From positions 8,811,501-8,875,500 of the forward strand of contig NC_091971.1 of assembly GCF_036711975.1 (NCBI RefSeq): a stretch of 64,000 bases of DNA. Direction: 5' to 3'. Source of the stretch: Onthophagus taurus (lineage: Eukaryota; Arthropoda; Insecta; Coleoptera; Scarabaeidae). The notes under the pieces were generated by a model. The model searched no databases and was not told the DNA's origin. It saw nothing but the letters and a program-made list of their open reading frames with translations. Both the position numbers and the translations under genes were made by a program. Shown one piece after another: positions 24,249 through 59,840 of this stretch. Numbering within the stretch: position 1 is the first letter of the stretch; every line of letters begins with the position of its first letter.

Positions 24249-26050
24249 CTACATCATATTATGGTGAATATATTTTAAAATAAGCGGAATTCCTCCTTCC
24301 GCTTCGAGTAATAGTGCCTTATGGTCGAACGTTAACCGAGTTGGAGTGGTACTCGACTTGAGGATTTCAAAATTCTTGACTATACTTATTAAGCCCATCT
24401 TTCCGCTGAGATGGGCGAATCGTTCTCCTAGATAACACAACAACAATATTCTTAGAAATCCTTGAAATGCTTAAAAGAAAAGATTATGTACTATATTATC
24501 TGTTCGTACCAATGCAATTTCTTGGTCCACTTCCAAATGGTAAATAAGTATAAGGATTTATTCCACCCTTACTTTCATCGTTAAATCTTTCCGGGTCGAA
24601 AACATCCGGGTTTTTATAATAATTAGCATCCGAATGTAACCCCGCAATCGGAATAATAACGTGAACCCCTGCATCTATTTTTAATTTGTAAGGTTCTAAG
24701 AAACAGTCTTCTTTACATTCTCTAACCAAAAAGGGTGCTTGGGTATATTTCCGTAATGTTTCTTTAAAACAACAAGATTAATGAATAAAATGTATAAAAT
24801 AAACATGAAAAAAAAGGAATTTTAAATCAGGAAATTTTGAATTTTAAATCCACCGGAAATAAGAATTTTAAATCTACAGGGAGTTTTTAATTTAAATAGA
24901 TTACCATTGAAAACCATGTCTAGGTATTTCATGTTCCGTATAACATCGTAAGTTAATTCGCCGAATTTTTCTTCGGTTTCGTTAATTTCTTGACGTAAAG
25001 TATTTTGGACATTTACATTCATGGCTAATTCATATAAAGCGAAAGACATCGTTGAACTCGTTGTTTCAAATCCAGCTGAGAAAAATGATACAGCTTGAGA
25101 AGATATTGTTATACCATCTAAAAAATAAATAAATTATAATCCTGTATAGAACATATTTGTTATAACTTACCGAATTTAATTGAATTCTCATCTTTTTGAT
25201 TTTTCAACTCAATTAAAATATCAATTAAATCATTTCTTTTAATATTTCCCTTTTCGCGTTCTTGCAAAACATCCCAAAATAATCGATGTAAATACATTGT
25301 AGCTTCACGATCCAAAAAACTGAATTTAAATATTTTAACTATAGCTGGTGCTAAAAAGTAACAAAAAGCACTCATTTTTCTTAATAAACTCTTTTCAAAA
25401 AGCTTCTTTCCAACCGCGCTCAATGTTGCTTCTTTTTCATCATTGTCAAAACTTGTTGGTTTTAAACCGAAAGTACAAGAAGAAATAACATCCGTGGTAT
25501 ATTTCCCGATTAAATCTTTCACATCAACAGTTTTTTGTAAAGTTTTTTTCTCTAAATATTGCACCATAGAATCGGAACATTCTCTCATTAATGGTACCAT
25601 TAATTTCATTTTACCCGATGTAAAAATGGGCGATAATTTCATTCTTAACGCTTTCCATTCGGGGTTTTTAACAGCAAAAACGCTGCTGCAAGTTAAAGGG
25701 TCCGCTTTTTTATCATTTGTGAATCCTCGGTCAGAAAATTTTGTAAAATTTTTTATTAAAACGTTCTTTATCGTTTCGGGATCGCGTAGAACCAAAGCTG
25801 GTTTGTGGAGTAAATGAATTCCAAAATACGGTTGATTTTGGTATTTTTTATAAAGTGTTGATAAATATTGGGGTACTGTTTGATTGGAAATTAATATATC
25901 GGGGATGTTTCCTAAGAGAGGATATGAATGTTCGTGTGGAATATCTTTTAATTTCCAATAGTTCGTGGTAAATTTTTTTAAAAAATATATTAATATTATT
26001 AATAAAAGAATTGTTGCTAAGAATTCGTTTACTTGAAAAGTTGGAGGCAT
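24249..26050 (-). CDS. CYP6-like cytochrome P450 (clan 3), four exons, complete
   Basis: Exons (minus order): 26050-25171, 25117-24905, 24761-24510, 24427-24249; all junctions keep frame, giving 507 aa, the normal CYP6 length. An N-terminal membrane anchor (ATILLLIILIYFL, about residues 10-25) is followed by a proline hinge PHEHSYPLLGN. Conserved sites are present: WKALR (helix C), SAGFETTSS (oxygen-binding helix I, across exon 2), ETLRKY (ExxR of helix K, made by the exon 2/3 join), DPERF, and the heme loop PFGSGPRNCIGERF with its Cys ligand, made by the exon 3/4 join. It should be an ER-bound monooxygenase; insect CYP6 enzymes often oxidise plant toxins and insecticides. A 49-base intron (26051-26099) appears to end right at the start codon. 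It is a single gene here, although CYP6 genes are often clustered. Confidence 0.9.
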
Positions 26051-26360
26051 CTAAAATAATTTTATTTAAAATTTAATAAATAATTATAATTAGACTTACC
26101 TTAATTCAAACTAAAAATTTATTTATTTTTCTTAAGGTAAGTTTTTATTCTTATAAACTTTGAACTTGTGTTCTTCACATTCAGAGTCTTTTAGGTACAG
26201 AAGCACTCTCGCAGGTGCACGTGTACCTCTCGTTCAGACTGCGCGGTCAGAAGTGGCTCAGTCCTCTTTTTATGTTGGATTTTTTTTTCGTGCGTGTTGT
26301 CCCTCTCCGAAAAGTTCCGGTTTTAATTTGCCCCAACCAAACCCCATTAAAACGTAATGC
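26051..26360 (-). promoter_or_regulatory. 5' UTR intron and promoter region of the P450
   Basis: On the minus strand TTAAG|GTAAGTC (donor at 26099) and TTTTAG directly before ATG (26052-26051) mark a 49-base leader intron. A TATA-like TTTATAAG lies near 26150. Further up are CACGTG at 26218-26223 inside a near-palindrome (AGGTGCACGTGTACCT), and TGACCGCGC (26249-26241), which fits the core TGACnnnGC bound by CncC/Maf factors that induce detoxification genes. Function is inferred from motif and position. Confidence 0.45.
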
Positions 26361-28199
26361 GAATTAAGTACTTTAAAATTAATTATTCCGCAAAGCGTTA
26401 ATGTGAACTCAATGTAGCAACAAATATAACACGTTAAAATTACCATATAATTCTAACAACAACATATTATATCGTTATCGTTGTCAAAAACTTGTTGTTT
26501 TTTTGCGCGGCTTTTTTTGATATACTTTTAATTTATACAAACCCTGTTTTTTTCTACCTGATTCTTGTTCAGGATCCAGGAGCGTCTTTAGACGAAACGT
26601 GTTCTCCCAACGTCGTCGTCTACTCTCCCAATAACATTGACCTTACAAATTCATTACGTTGTGTAATTCGATGAGGAACGAACTTATTTAAACTGAGACA
26701 GCGTTTTAAATGACGATTACGAACAATGTAAACGTTTTATAAAGAGATGTTAATAAATTTTTGTTGTACAATTTATCAATTTTCTTTATCTTTGATAATA
26801 TTAAACAAGCATTAAGCATTAAAGATAATTAACAAGCATTAAACAAGTTTTTTTTCCAGTAAAATTACAATTAAGATTAGACATAATTGAAAAAAGCTGT
26901 TCAATAAGCTATAAATTAATGTAATCTGTAATTAATAACCTGTCATTACCTATTGTACGATTGGTTCAAAATCTCACAAATCAATTATGACAATTCATAA
27001 TTAATAACCTAAACTTTTATGGCAGTTTTCAGAAAAAAAGTTAATACGAAAATTGGAGCACAAACTTAATGTACAATAGGACTTTTATAAATTAAAAACA
27101 GACAATAATAATAGAGCTGCACTAAAGCGGCGAATATGTTACTGATTCATCAATTGTATAATTAATGAAGATTAACTGTAGCTCTTGAAACTAAGCTTAT
27201 ATTTGTTGGAGCTCTTGTGAAAAGTCAAGTTGATTTAGGTATATAAGCTGTAATGAAATGTTGCGTGACGAGATTAATAGTAAGTGGAAAATGTCCTGTC
27301 TATGGTGTCACTTCCTCAATGTGCGTTTTTACCAAAATTAGTGGGATTTAGCGATAGCGGTAGTTTGTTGTTTTAGCGATAACCTCAAAATCATTGATTT
27401 AAACTTACAAAGTTCAATACTTTATTGACAACAGATTCAGTACCTAGTCAAAATCTAATCCCAATACACCCACATCGACCACTGCCTATGAAATATGCTG
27501 GATAGTGTAGGTAGTGATGTTTTGTTATGCACCAGGCCGTAATTCATAAATTAGCTTGACTAGCACACTTTAACGTGTCCCTGTGCATTTTTTAGGCACA
27601 CTTTTACTAATCTGATAAACTATCTAGGGGATAGTTACAACGGTTTTAAGCGCTCCCATTGGCTAAGAACTGGATTTATCTATGGGATAAATTTATCAAG
27701 AGGTGGTAAAAGTGGGCCGTAGACCAATACTTTAATCCAGACATCCCAGACATACAATGACATGGAAGACAAAGTTAGACAAAGTCTTGGGGATGACTTA
27801 GGTTGGTCCAATCCAACAATCAGTTTTGGATTTGGTCCTTTATACTTCTATTATATCAACTTCTGGCTGATGATAGACTAACAGAATGGTGGACGAGTTT
27901 TCGCTCATGATTGACTCGCTGACAGCGGATTGGTAATAATAAGCGTTTTATTGTTTATAATTTACAATTTAAAATATTTCTCCAGTACAATATACAGTGC
28001 GTTCCAGGATAGATGTTACAAAAGGTATAATGACCTAAACATGTTTGAATTTTATTTTAAGGATGAAGAATTAACCTCTGCTTGATGTGGAGAGAATTTT
28101 AAACATATTTTGAAAATCAACTCGGCCTTCAGAATGAAGCGAAAACTATTTTTAGTTCACGTAAAGTACGGCAAAATTTGTTCAAAAATGTTTATGCAA
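26361..28199. other. Intergenic, no gene recognised
   Basis: Mostly AT-rich. Between 27290 and 27960 the sequence is more complex, with paired words such as GGATAAATTTATC and GATAAACTATC, possibly an undescribed DNA transposon, but no transposase motif was read. Confidence 0.35.
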
Positions 28200-28443
28200 T
28201 TTTATTATTATTCTGCCTTTCTTAATAGAGGGGCCGTTAAATCAGTATTCTTATCTACAGCTACTTGAAAGGTTCAGGGAAGAATACTTAGACGACATGT
28301 CGCCGATAGAAAAACAGGCAATTTACTTCCAACACGATGGATGCCCTGCTCCTTCTACAACACGCGTAGCTGAATGATTAAATTTAATATTTCGAGAAAA
28401 GATTATATCTAGAAATGGTCCAATTGCGTGGACTCCAAGGTTT
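28200..28443 (+). mobile_element. Tc1/mariner-superfamily transposase fragment (catalytic part)
   Basis: One frame reads FLIEGPLNQYSYLQLLERF, then REEYLDDMSP, IYFQHDGCPAPSTTRVAE, a stop, then LNLIFREKIISRNGPIAWTP. The block QHDG.PA with its catalytic Asp and the R.GPI.W.P stretch match insect DDE transposases. Only one stop (TGA where Trp is usual) breaks 70 codons, so this copy is younger than others here. It ends abruptly at WTPR, exactly where non-LTR sequence begins, so it was probably interrupted by that insertion or a rearrangement. Confidence 0.65.
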
Positions 28444-29095
28444 CACGACTTCTCTCTATCCACCTTATCAAACGCCACCTTCAGGTCTTTAATGCATACA
28501 ACTTTCCTCCCTTCTTGTTCAACTCCGTATTTTCCAGGTGTTTCAATATGTATACATATATTGTCAATTGCCCCTCTTCCCTTCCTGAATCCCGCGTACC
28601 CAATCCGGCATGAACTCCACCCTCTCCATTTCCTCTTCCAATCTCCCCAGCGGTACCTTTGCATCTATTTTAAATATAGTGTCCAACATGGTGATACCTC
28701 TATATTTGCCCACCACCCTTTTACTCCACTTTTTATACAGTGGGCATATTATCCCCATCCTCCACCTGTCCGGAAACCCCTCCCCTCTCCATACGTCGTT
28801 TATTACCTTCCATAGCTTCTTCTTCACTGTCTCCATCGCCTCCAATCATGCCTCATTCTGGATCTCATCCTCTCCTGGCGCTCTTCCCCACTTCAGTCCC
28901 GTCAACACTGCTTCCACTTCTTCCAGTGTTATCTCTCTTGCACCCCTCGATCTCCCTCTCCTATTCTTCTCTCTTCCAGCCCTCCCAACAATCCCAAGAA
29001 GTAGGATCTCCATTCCATCATTTGTATATCGCTGCAGACTTCATCTCTTCCCTTTCTGGTCCTCTTTAAGTACCTCCATTGTCCATACTGACAGC
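28444..29095 (-). mobile_element. Non-LTR retrotransposon reverse transcriptase fragment
   Basis: Minus-strand reading gives, with frameshifts: APGEDEIQNEAWLEAMETVK-like lead-in (about 28830-28900), VWRGEGFPDRWRMGIICPLY, then KKW, KYRGITMLDTIFKI, and after a shift GFRKGRGAIDNICI and DLKVAFDKVDRE near 28460-28600. These are reverse transcriptase blocks: P..WR.G.I.P.(Y/F)KKG, NYRGI.LL, Q.GFR.GR.T.D, and F.DL..AFD with a catalytic Asp. The clade was not fixed. The sequence is GC-richer than its surroundings. It resembles the YADD-bearing fragment at 33.7 kb. Confidence 0.75.
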
Positions 29096-30353
29096 TGATT
29101 GGTAGTTTACCTGCTTATTAACTGGCTTATTACTGATTAGCTGGAAAGCTTTGGCATGATTCTTTCGATAGTGATCTTCAGATAAATAGCCGTCTTTCAA
29201 AAAATCGATAATCTAAATTAAATTAGACGGATGAGTAACGTTTTCATGTTCGAAAATTCTTTACTTTTTGCAATAATTAATGCAAAATTTTAAAATTCCC
29301 CACCCCCGACTCCAGATGACGTTTTAAGTAAGAAGAAGGAAATCACAGACGTTACGCTCGCTCCCTTTTTCTTCTAATGAATAAGATTCGTAGCATTCTC
29401 TCTCTCCAGGAATTTTATTGATTTTTATACACTCCAATCGTACGCTCAAATCTGAGTGACGAACTTTGGAGTTCGCGACCTGTAGTTTTAAACATTATTT
29501 TTTTTTTGAAAAACTAAGCCTCAGAATCAAAAATTAAAAAATTTAGGGTCAATCAATTTGAAAAACTTTCGAATAAGCCAATAAAAAAAAATACTTAACG
29601 GCCCTATTGTATCATCTATGATAACTGATAACATTGAGTCCTGTTCTCGAAATATTTGGTCATTTTAATAATGACACAGCTAATGTAGAGTTGTCTACAT
29701 TAAAAAATCCTGCAGATAAAAGTCTAACAACATATATCTCCAAATGTTACATAAAATAGATTCTTGGATACTCCATAAAAAATATTTTTGATAAAAATAA
29801 AGTTTATAAAATAATTCTTTCATAAATCAATCTTTATTTTCAAAATCATTTAAAATTTCTCTGTTTACCTCACCATAAACAATTTAATTTTTCTACTTTT
29901 TAGCGTTAAAAACTACTTAATCCAGTCCTGTGAAGTACTCCTTATTTTGTATTACATTGGATAATAACAAAAAAAAAGTTTAATTTTTTGTCCTTGAAAA
30001 TTAAAATGAAAAGATCTCAACACACACTACACATTCTATAACACTTTTTCTTAAAACTTAATAAAAGGAGTAATAAATATAGGACTAAAGAAACCAATTA
30101 ATTTTTTTACTAATTGAAATAGACATATAATTAAATCTTTTACATATAATACAAGACATACACATCCCGTTTACTTACTTCTTTATATTATCTTATACCT
30201 AACTGATCAACTTGTGTTATTTCTTTTTAGCCAAATAAATCCTAAAACGATGCAACCAAAATTGAGAAGAGAAAAAGATGAGATGAAATAAATCAAATCA
30301 AATTAAGGCAGCCTATTTAAAAGGCTCAAATAGTAGCTGTACAAAAGCGTATG
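29096..30353. other. Intergenic and GID8 3' UTR, nothing else recognised
   Basis: AT-rich. The part nearest 30353 is expected to carry the GID8 3' UTR on the minus strand. No other gene seen. Confidence 0.4.
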
Positions 30354-31198
30354 TTATTTAGGCGCTTCTATTGTCGCCGATGACAAATCGGTCATTTTCG
30401 GGTACTTTGTCGATTTCTTATCAAGTTTGTCTTGGGACCATAAAATCAATTTTAAAAGCGTTGAAATTTTAGGCATTGTCGATTCTTGATGTTCCATCTT
30501 TAAAATAGCTGCATTTACCTCACTGGCAACTTTTTGTCTGTGTTGTGGTTGTAATAAATCGCCGAAAGGACTACTCATTGGATCCTCAAAGGCAAGTAAC
30601 GCTATTGTCCTTTCTAATTCAGATAGGACGGATGGATCTTCTTCACCTGCTTCACTTAAATGAGTCTGGGCGAAAGCTAATGCTTCTTCTACTCTGTTGT
30701 TACGAATTAATTCAATTAAATGTAATTGCTAAAAAAAATTATAATGAATTCATTATAGCATTTCTTTAAAAATACTTACCTGTAAATGAAAATACAAATA
30801 ACGGTCATTATCCAATAATTCAGGATGTAATTGATTAATTAAAGCAGTAGCTTCTTGTATCCTTCCATTCGTAATAGCATCTCTTATTCTAATTCTATCA
30901 TCCAAAGAATTCAGTTCAACAGATGGGCAAACTCCGGATTCTTGTTGAAATTTTTCAGCGGCTTCTTTAAACCCCTCTAAAACACAACAATTCAATAAAT
31001 AACCTGTTATTTGTGAGATTGTGAACTTGCAGTGTAAGGTCGCTAGACGTCTTTGTTGTGATGGTCAAGGAGACACTAACCTGTCACCAGATAATTCATA
31101 ATTAGCTTGTTCATACTTGTCCTGCCTATTTCCTTGTTATCTAGTATTCGCATCCATTCCTCTTTCGTCGGTATTTCGTGTTTATCGGCGTAACTCAT
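30354..31198 (-). CDS. GID8: GID8 homologue, CTLH/GID E3 ubiquitin ligase subunit
   Basis: Exons (minus order): 31198-31081, 30976-30780, 30728-30354; junctions are in frame and give 229 aa, against 228 in human GID8 as I recall it. The start [19 protein letters not shown] is followed by a LisH-type segment ([20 protein letters not shown], about residues 28-48), the CTLH region ([20 protein letters not shown], then [16 protein letters not shown]) and a CRA domain (LIELIRNN to SPFGDLL and beyond), ending [12 protein letters not shown]8 (TWA1) is a scaffold subunit that links RanBPM-type and RING subunits of the CTLH ligase, which marks metabolic and developmental proteins for degradation in nucleus and cytosol. 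A single-copy housekeeping gene; nothing is missing. Confidence 0.93.
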
Positions 31199-32522
31199 CT
31201 TCCCGCGTTCCGATGACACGTAAAACGTCAATTTGACAGAAGACACAACAAGGGGTTAGTGACTTTTACAATATTGGAATGGCGTCTTTATACCAACCTA
31301 ACAAAATTGAATTTTACTAAAACGTAAATATAGTATTTCTTTAATTATAAATAACATGATGTTTATTTATTGAAGTAATTTGGTAATTATTTATTAATTT
31401 ATTATAATTAATTTAAATTTGTTTAAAAAATACAAAAATGATAATAAATTTAAAAATTAATTTGTAATATTGGTTGCATATATCGGAGTAGACTTGATTT
31501 AAAAATTTTTTAATTTTTATATTTTTTAATGATTAAAATGATTATGGAAGGGATTAATATTAATACAAGAAATATAACTGGACGCATTATTATTTATTAT
31601 AATAGTTACACTTTCAATTTATTTTTATACAATAAAAATTGCGATTTTAAAATTAAAAATATGTGCATCTTCATTTTGCAATTGCGCAATTATGTTACGT
31701 ATGGTGAAGGCTGCTACTTGTAGTTATGTATTGTAGTTTTTTTATATAGGTTGTTTTATACATTGTTTAAACATATTCCATTACTATGGCTCTTAAAGTT
31801 TAAAATAGAAGCTTGATAGTTTTGTATTAAGAAAGCATCGCTTATTGCCATTTACATGTTTGCATTTGTGCTAGTATACTCTATGTACTGTCTTTTATTG
31901 TTCGTTTTTAAATTTGAAATTATCTACGCGTACACTTTTCTCCGGAAAGAAATTAAAAAGAAAATAATAAATAATATTAATAATTAATAATAATAATACA
32001 AGATATATACAGAAATAAGTGCGATAACAACAAACTCAGGCGTTTCGAAATAAAATTAAATCATCAAAACGATAATATAGTACCGATTTTTCTTTTTGAA
32101 CTATTTACATTAAGTCAATTTGTTTTAATTAATTAATTAATTAAAAAGTAGTACAACTCGCTAGTATCACGGATTTTTCTTTTAATTAATATCATTTTAA
32201 CATTTTTTCTTATTTCTCGGTATCACCTCGATTAAAATTAATCCGAATACGAAAATTATAAAATTATTCACGAAACTAATCGATAATAACAAAAATAAGG
32301 ATTATTTAAAAGAATCCTAACAAATAAAGAATCCAACGATGTACTTTAATTATTTCATAATTAAATATTTCAACAAACAAAATCTATATTAATCAATTAA
32401 GATTTATTTGTTTTTATTATTTTTCATTTTTATAAATTTATTTCATAAATTTTCTTATTATTGAAATCAGACTACGCGTTTTCGCCGCTATTCACATGAT
32501 CCGAAGGCGCGGCCAACCACTG
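31199..32522. other. Intergenic: GID8 promoter side and sine oculis 3' UTR
   Basis: 31199-31270 is the less AT-rich 5' flank of GID8. 32400-32522 on the minus strand contains several AATAAA words close after the sine oculis stop, so polyadenylation signals are available. The middle is extremely AT-rich without recognised content. Confidence 0.45.
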
Positions 32523-55986
<23,464 letters not shown>

Positions 55987-56279
55987 AGCACACGAAAAAG
56001 AAAAACCAAAATCACCCCAAAAAAATATTTTTGATCTTCTTTTCCAAAAAAAAAATTTATGATTTTCTCTGGTAAATTAGATTCTTGGAATTTAAAGTTT
56101 AACACATTTTAATAATCACTATTTTTAATTTATAAAGTTTTAAATAAAAAGAAATAAATAATAACACTCTGAAATTCTTGGGTTTTAATAAAAATTTAAA
56201 TCACTATTTCGAAGAATTTTAAGTTCACTTAAATACACATGTTTAAAAAAGTAACTCAAAAAAATTAAAATTATTTTGT

Positions 56280-56560
56280 TACGAAGTTATTGCAAGTTCT
56301 TGTTTGTTAAAGTTCTAATAGTTGGAATTCGAACAAACAACATCCACACACGGACACGTTTATGAATCGACTGGCCAACTCCGGGGTCGGAGCTGTGTAT
56401 TAGAAAGGGAGAAGGCGTGGTTTTTGGGGCCCCGGCAGGAAAAAGAGGCGTAGCCCCCAAGGTAAACTCCAATTGGAGGAGAACTTGTAGAGGAGCAAAA
56501 CGCAGCAGGACATAATGAGAGGTGCTAATTCGTTGGTACAACACACGTAAAACCTGATGA
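56280..56560 (-). promoter_or_regulatory. Candidate sine oculis promoter / 5' UTR region
   Basis: A GC-richer segment 300-570 bases upstream of the so start codon. It contains a perfect 12-base palindrome CTCCAATTGGAG (56467-56478), i.e. CCAAT on both strands, and GGGGCCCCGGCAGG nearby. The 85-codon frame across it has no recognised domain. A transcription start was not located. Confidence 0.35.
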
Positions 56561-59056
56561 CTAAAGAAATCCAGAAATTAATCTCATCTTGTTGCTTTCA
56601 AAACTTCCTTTTTTTTGATTCATCGTTGTTTCATTAAACTTACTTCACCAAATTTATTATGCCAAATTCTTTTTTACAAAACCTCATTTTTATTAATTTG
56701 TTGATTGGTATGAATTGGTGGTTTTTGAGATGTAATTGGTTTTTTGGAGGGAAGGGTATTGTAATTTATGGCAGGCGTGGTTTAAGTGGTGGAAAGCACG
56801 AGGTGGAAACTTCAAGTTGATGATGATCAAATTGAAAATTGGTTTTGCGGTTGTTGGGTTGGGTTGGGTATATTTGCGGAATTAAATGGTATGGGTAAAG
56901 AGGGGAGTTTGTTAACAGTTTATTTATGAGGTTTGATGGTAAATTGATGAGAAGTGAATTTATTGCCAATTAACTGGAAAATTAAAATTATAATTGTTTT
57001 TTTGTTGTTGTTATTAATATAGCAGAAAGATATTTCTATTTAAGAATTAACCTCTTAATAATCTCGAAAGAAACTTGTAAAAGTTGTTTTCTGGAATTTA
57101 GCCAACCCAAATCAATGTTGTCAATCAAATTTATATTCCAATGATAAATATGACTTCCAACCCTTATATGTATGACATTCTAAATCTTCATAAAAAAACA
57201 TGTCGTTGTATACATCTTAATTTAGACCAAAAAGAAAATAATGATATAAAGGTATAGTTTTTGTATTCATTTTCGTTTGGACATTTATATTCAAAAGGGC
57301 TACTACATGGTAGTGGTGCCTTCTGGTTGTTGATGCGGCCCCTTATTCTAAAAGGTAGACACAACAAGGTCGGCAAATTCGTTCCATTGTGCCCCTGTAC
57401 GATCCGTCAGTGAAGAGGACGTGGGTTTATAGGATTAGGGAAACCGCATTATCCCCTATTATACTACCCCGCGACTATTTCTCACGAGCGCATAACAAGA
57501 TCTCTTTATTATTGTTATTACTGTACCCACGTCAAGTGTTCCTAGCCCCTACAATATAAGGGAACTTGTGATTTGCCCCCTTTTCATTTTTTTTCTTCAT
57601 CATCTCCCTCAAGAAAATTAAAATGATTATTTGTTTTTTTTTTATTTTAGTATTTGAATTAGAAAAACTAGTTAATTCTTTCCAATTCTTTAGTACGAGA
57701 TCCCCTGAGGATGACATAATCAGTCGAAACATGTATAAACAAAGAAATTATAACAATTTTGATTCCTTTTTTGTAAGAAAGAAAAGTTATTTAAGAGGTT
57801 AAATTGCACGATTGTACCAAGCTCATGTATTAACCAGGCGTGGAGAAAACCCTACATTTAAACATAATCAGGGTTTGCAAAATTTGCATTACAAACCTAA
57901 GTAAAATGATACTTTAAACCCCAAGGTTGACAGTTAACCATAAGGATAGAGGTTATAGGAACCATAGAAAAAGTTATTTAATCAGGAATAATTTAAGAAA
58001 TTGCTATTGATGGCAGAAAAATCCTCTTCGAACTACAAGAAAATCACAAATTTCATGTGGAGAACGAATAGAGCAAAAACCATGACTTTTTACGATAGAA
58101 ATTAGAGTGAACCGAATCCAGACTTTGTAGAACCAAAAAATAAAGATAGCCCAAAGGTAATCCAAGAGGAAGAAATTTCAGAAGAAAAAGAAAGATAGAA
58201 AATTGGAAAACTTAATAAGAGATGAATGAAAAGGAAGGAAGAGAAGAGCAGATCAAAAGGAACAAGAAAGATAAATAATGTCAATCGGAGTCAAAAAAGA
58301 AAAGATATGTTATGATGAAAACAAAATAACCCATACAGACTCAAAATTCTTGCAGAAGATGTTGACCATATTAGAAACATGATATTCAAACTATAAATAG
58401 AAGAAAAAGAACATCACGCCTACCAACTCATGCGAAGAAGATTTTGCCATAAAAAAGTCACCTCATAAGAAAGAGGTACAGATATACGAGAAAAACTTGC
58501 AAAATTTTTGCAAAAATTGGCAGAAGTATACAAAAAATGTATCAACTGGGAGGGAGAAAAAATCAAGGACAAATTGAAATAGTAGAACAATCCGATTTGA
58601 AACAGAATGTTATTTTTTTTTTATCAAAATCTGCTAGCTGCTAAATTGTTATAAAGTTATTAACAGTTGGCATGATTAAAAACAACTTTTGCTGCATCAT
58701 GTTCTGAAATAAATTTGTGTTTTCCTGACGTTTGGTTTCATATCTCACAATTAAATGAAATGAAATAAGACATAACTTTCTTAATTTAACAAAAGACCAG
58801 AAAAACAACATAAATTATATGTTGTAGTAAATTATATACAAATTTTACCTTGATAAGTATAATTGAAAAAAGAACAAACTGTATATAATAATATTAATAA
58901 CAACTTGAATTATACATAAACTCCGAGGAGGTTAAAAAGCATCGAGAATATTTCTCCAAATATAAAATTGTCATAATATTACAGAACCAGACACTCTTAA
59001 TGTTACTCAATAATAATGCTACCCTATACACAGAGATACTAGACAAGACTACTAAA
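56561..59056. other. Upstream of so: unassigned, A-rich 57950-58620
   Basis: Holds TTGGGTTGGG words (56850) and a hammerhead-like motif (57705, separate). 57950-58620 is very A/G-rich on the plus strand, coding for broken Lys/Glu-rich stretches such as the ORF1 of some retroelements would give. No motif is strong enough to name it. Confidence 0.3.
57705..57730 (+). ncRNA. Hammerhead-like core motif (best conserved of the set)
   Basis: CTGAGGA, then TGACATAATCAGTC (GAC pairs with GTC around an A/T loop), then GAAAC. All core residues of CTGANGA...GAAA are present. Flanks were not resolved into stems I and III, so this stays a candidate. Confidence 0.35.
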
Positions 59057-59119
59057 ACGAAGAACAGATATAACTAAAAGAAATACACTCTATTTCCTTT
59101 AGTTATGGCTGTTCTTCGT
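59057..59119. other. 63-base hairpin with 28-base arms
   Basis: The arms 59057-59084 (ACGAAGAACAGATATAACTA...) and 59092-59119 (...TAGTTATGGCTGTTCTTCGT) pair over 28 bases with three mismatches and a 7-base loop. The size is like a pre-miRNA, but a small palindromic transposon end is equally possible. No expression evidence can be had from sequence. Confidence 0.4.
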
Positions 59120-59253
59120 ATTATTACAGAAACGAAAATAAAAGATATTGTTAGAAGAGGAGTTAAAAAGACTGATGGAAGACGACAAAATGGCCTTAAT
59201 AGGAGAATATTGTAATGGTCATCAAACGTGTTCGGGAGGAAAACAAGAAAGAA

Positions 59254-59565
59254 TTAACAACAAAATCACAGCATTGGCAGAAGAAACAAACTAAATAATG
59301 AATCAAAGAAGCTACACATTATAAACATTTCCATAATAAAGAATTAATAATGAGAAACAAGTCGATGCCGACTTAAATATGAATTATGCTTCCGTCGGAA
59401 TGACGCTCGGACATATTCAGAGATGTATCAGATACAAAAACAACCAAGACAAGGTAAAATACTAACGGGAACAAATACTAAAAAATTGGCAAAGCATAAC
59501 TAATTGATGGATAGAAATCAGAAGATAAGGAAAAAATATAGAAGAAATAAAACAAAAAGTAGAAA
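59254..59565 (+). repeat. Left arm of a 312 bp inverted repeat pair
   Basis: This 312-base segment is the reverse complement of 62461-62772; I found no mismatch by eye. It starts TTAACAACAAAATCACAGC and stops at GTAGAAA, about where the Penelope-like 3' region begins. No coding domain is seen within it. Confidence 0.85.
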
Positions 59566-59840
59566 CTTCCGGTTTATGCATCTACTAAAACATTGACATT
59601 TTGGATGCTATGTAGCAACCTTCTTCAGAAACATGTTCATAAGTACTCGATTCAATGTTGGTAACATGCACTATAGTACGTAATTATTAACTAATTACTG
59701 TACATCAATTACCAGTAATATCTTCCAGATTTGGCTGAGCTTCATACCAGTCTTCCTATTCTTGTTAATGTTATGGCGATAAATTTGTCTGATCATGCCT
59801 AATATAATATCCTCTGTTCCAGATGAATACTTTTTTGACG
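59566..59840 (-). mobile_element. Penelope-like element 3' fragment
   Basis: The minus-strand translation near 59735-59800 gives QIYRHNINKNRKTGMKLSQI followed by W, the C-terminal tail of the GIY-YIG endonuclease (E.YRH.NN.NRE.G..LS.IW). Further on, at 59598-59628, is the same 31-base hammerhead-type motif as at 2505-2535, here with GAAA changed to AAAA. Only the extreme 3' end survives. Confidence 0.65.

Noticed and set aside
25443..25817. 124-codon plus-strand open frame
   Set aside because: Antisense shadow of P450 exon 1.
28610..29098. 162-codon plus-strand open frame rich in Ser, Pro and Leu
   Set aside because: It is the complement of the non-LTR reverse transcriptase fragment, whose motifs are clear on the minus strand.
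57950..58620. Coiled-coil coding gene on the plus strand
   Set aside because: Translation is Lys/Glu-rich but broken by stops in every frame; A-rich repeat-like DNA fits better.
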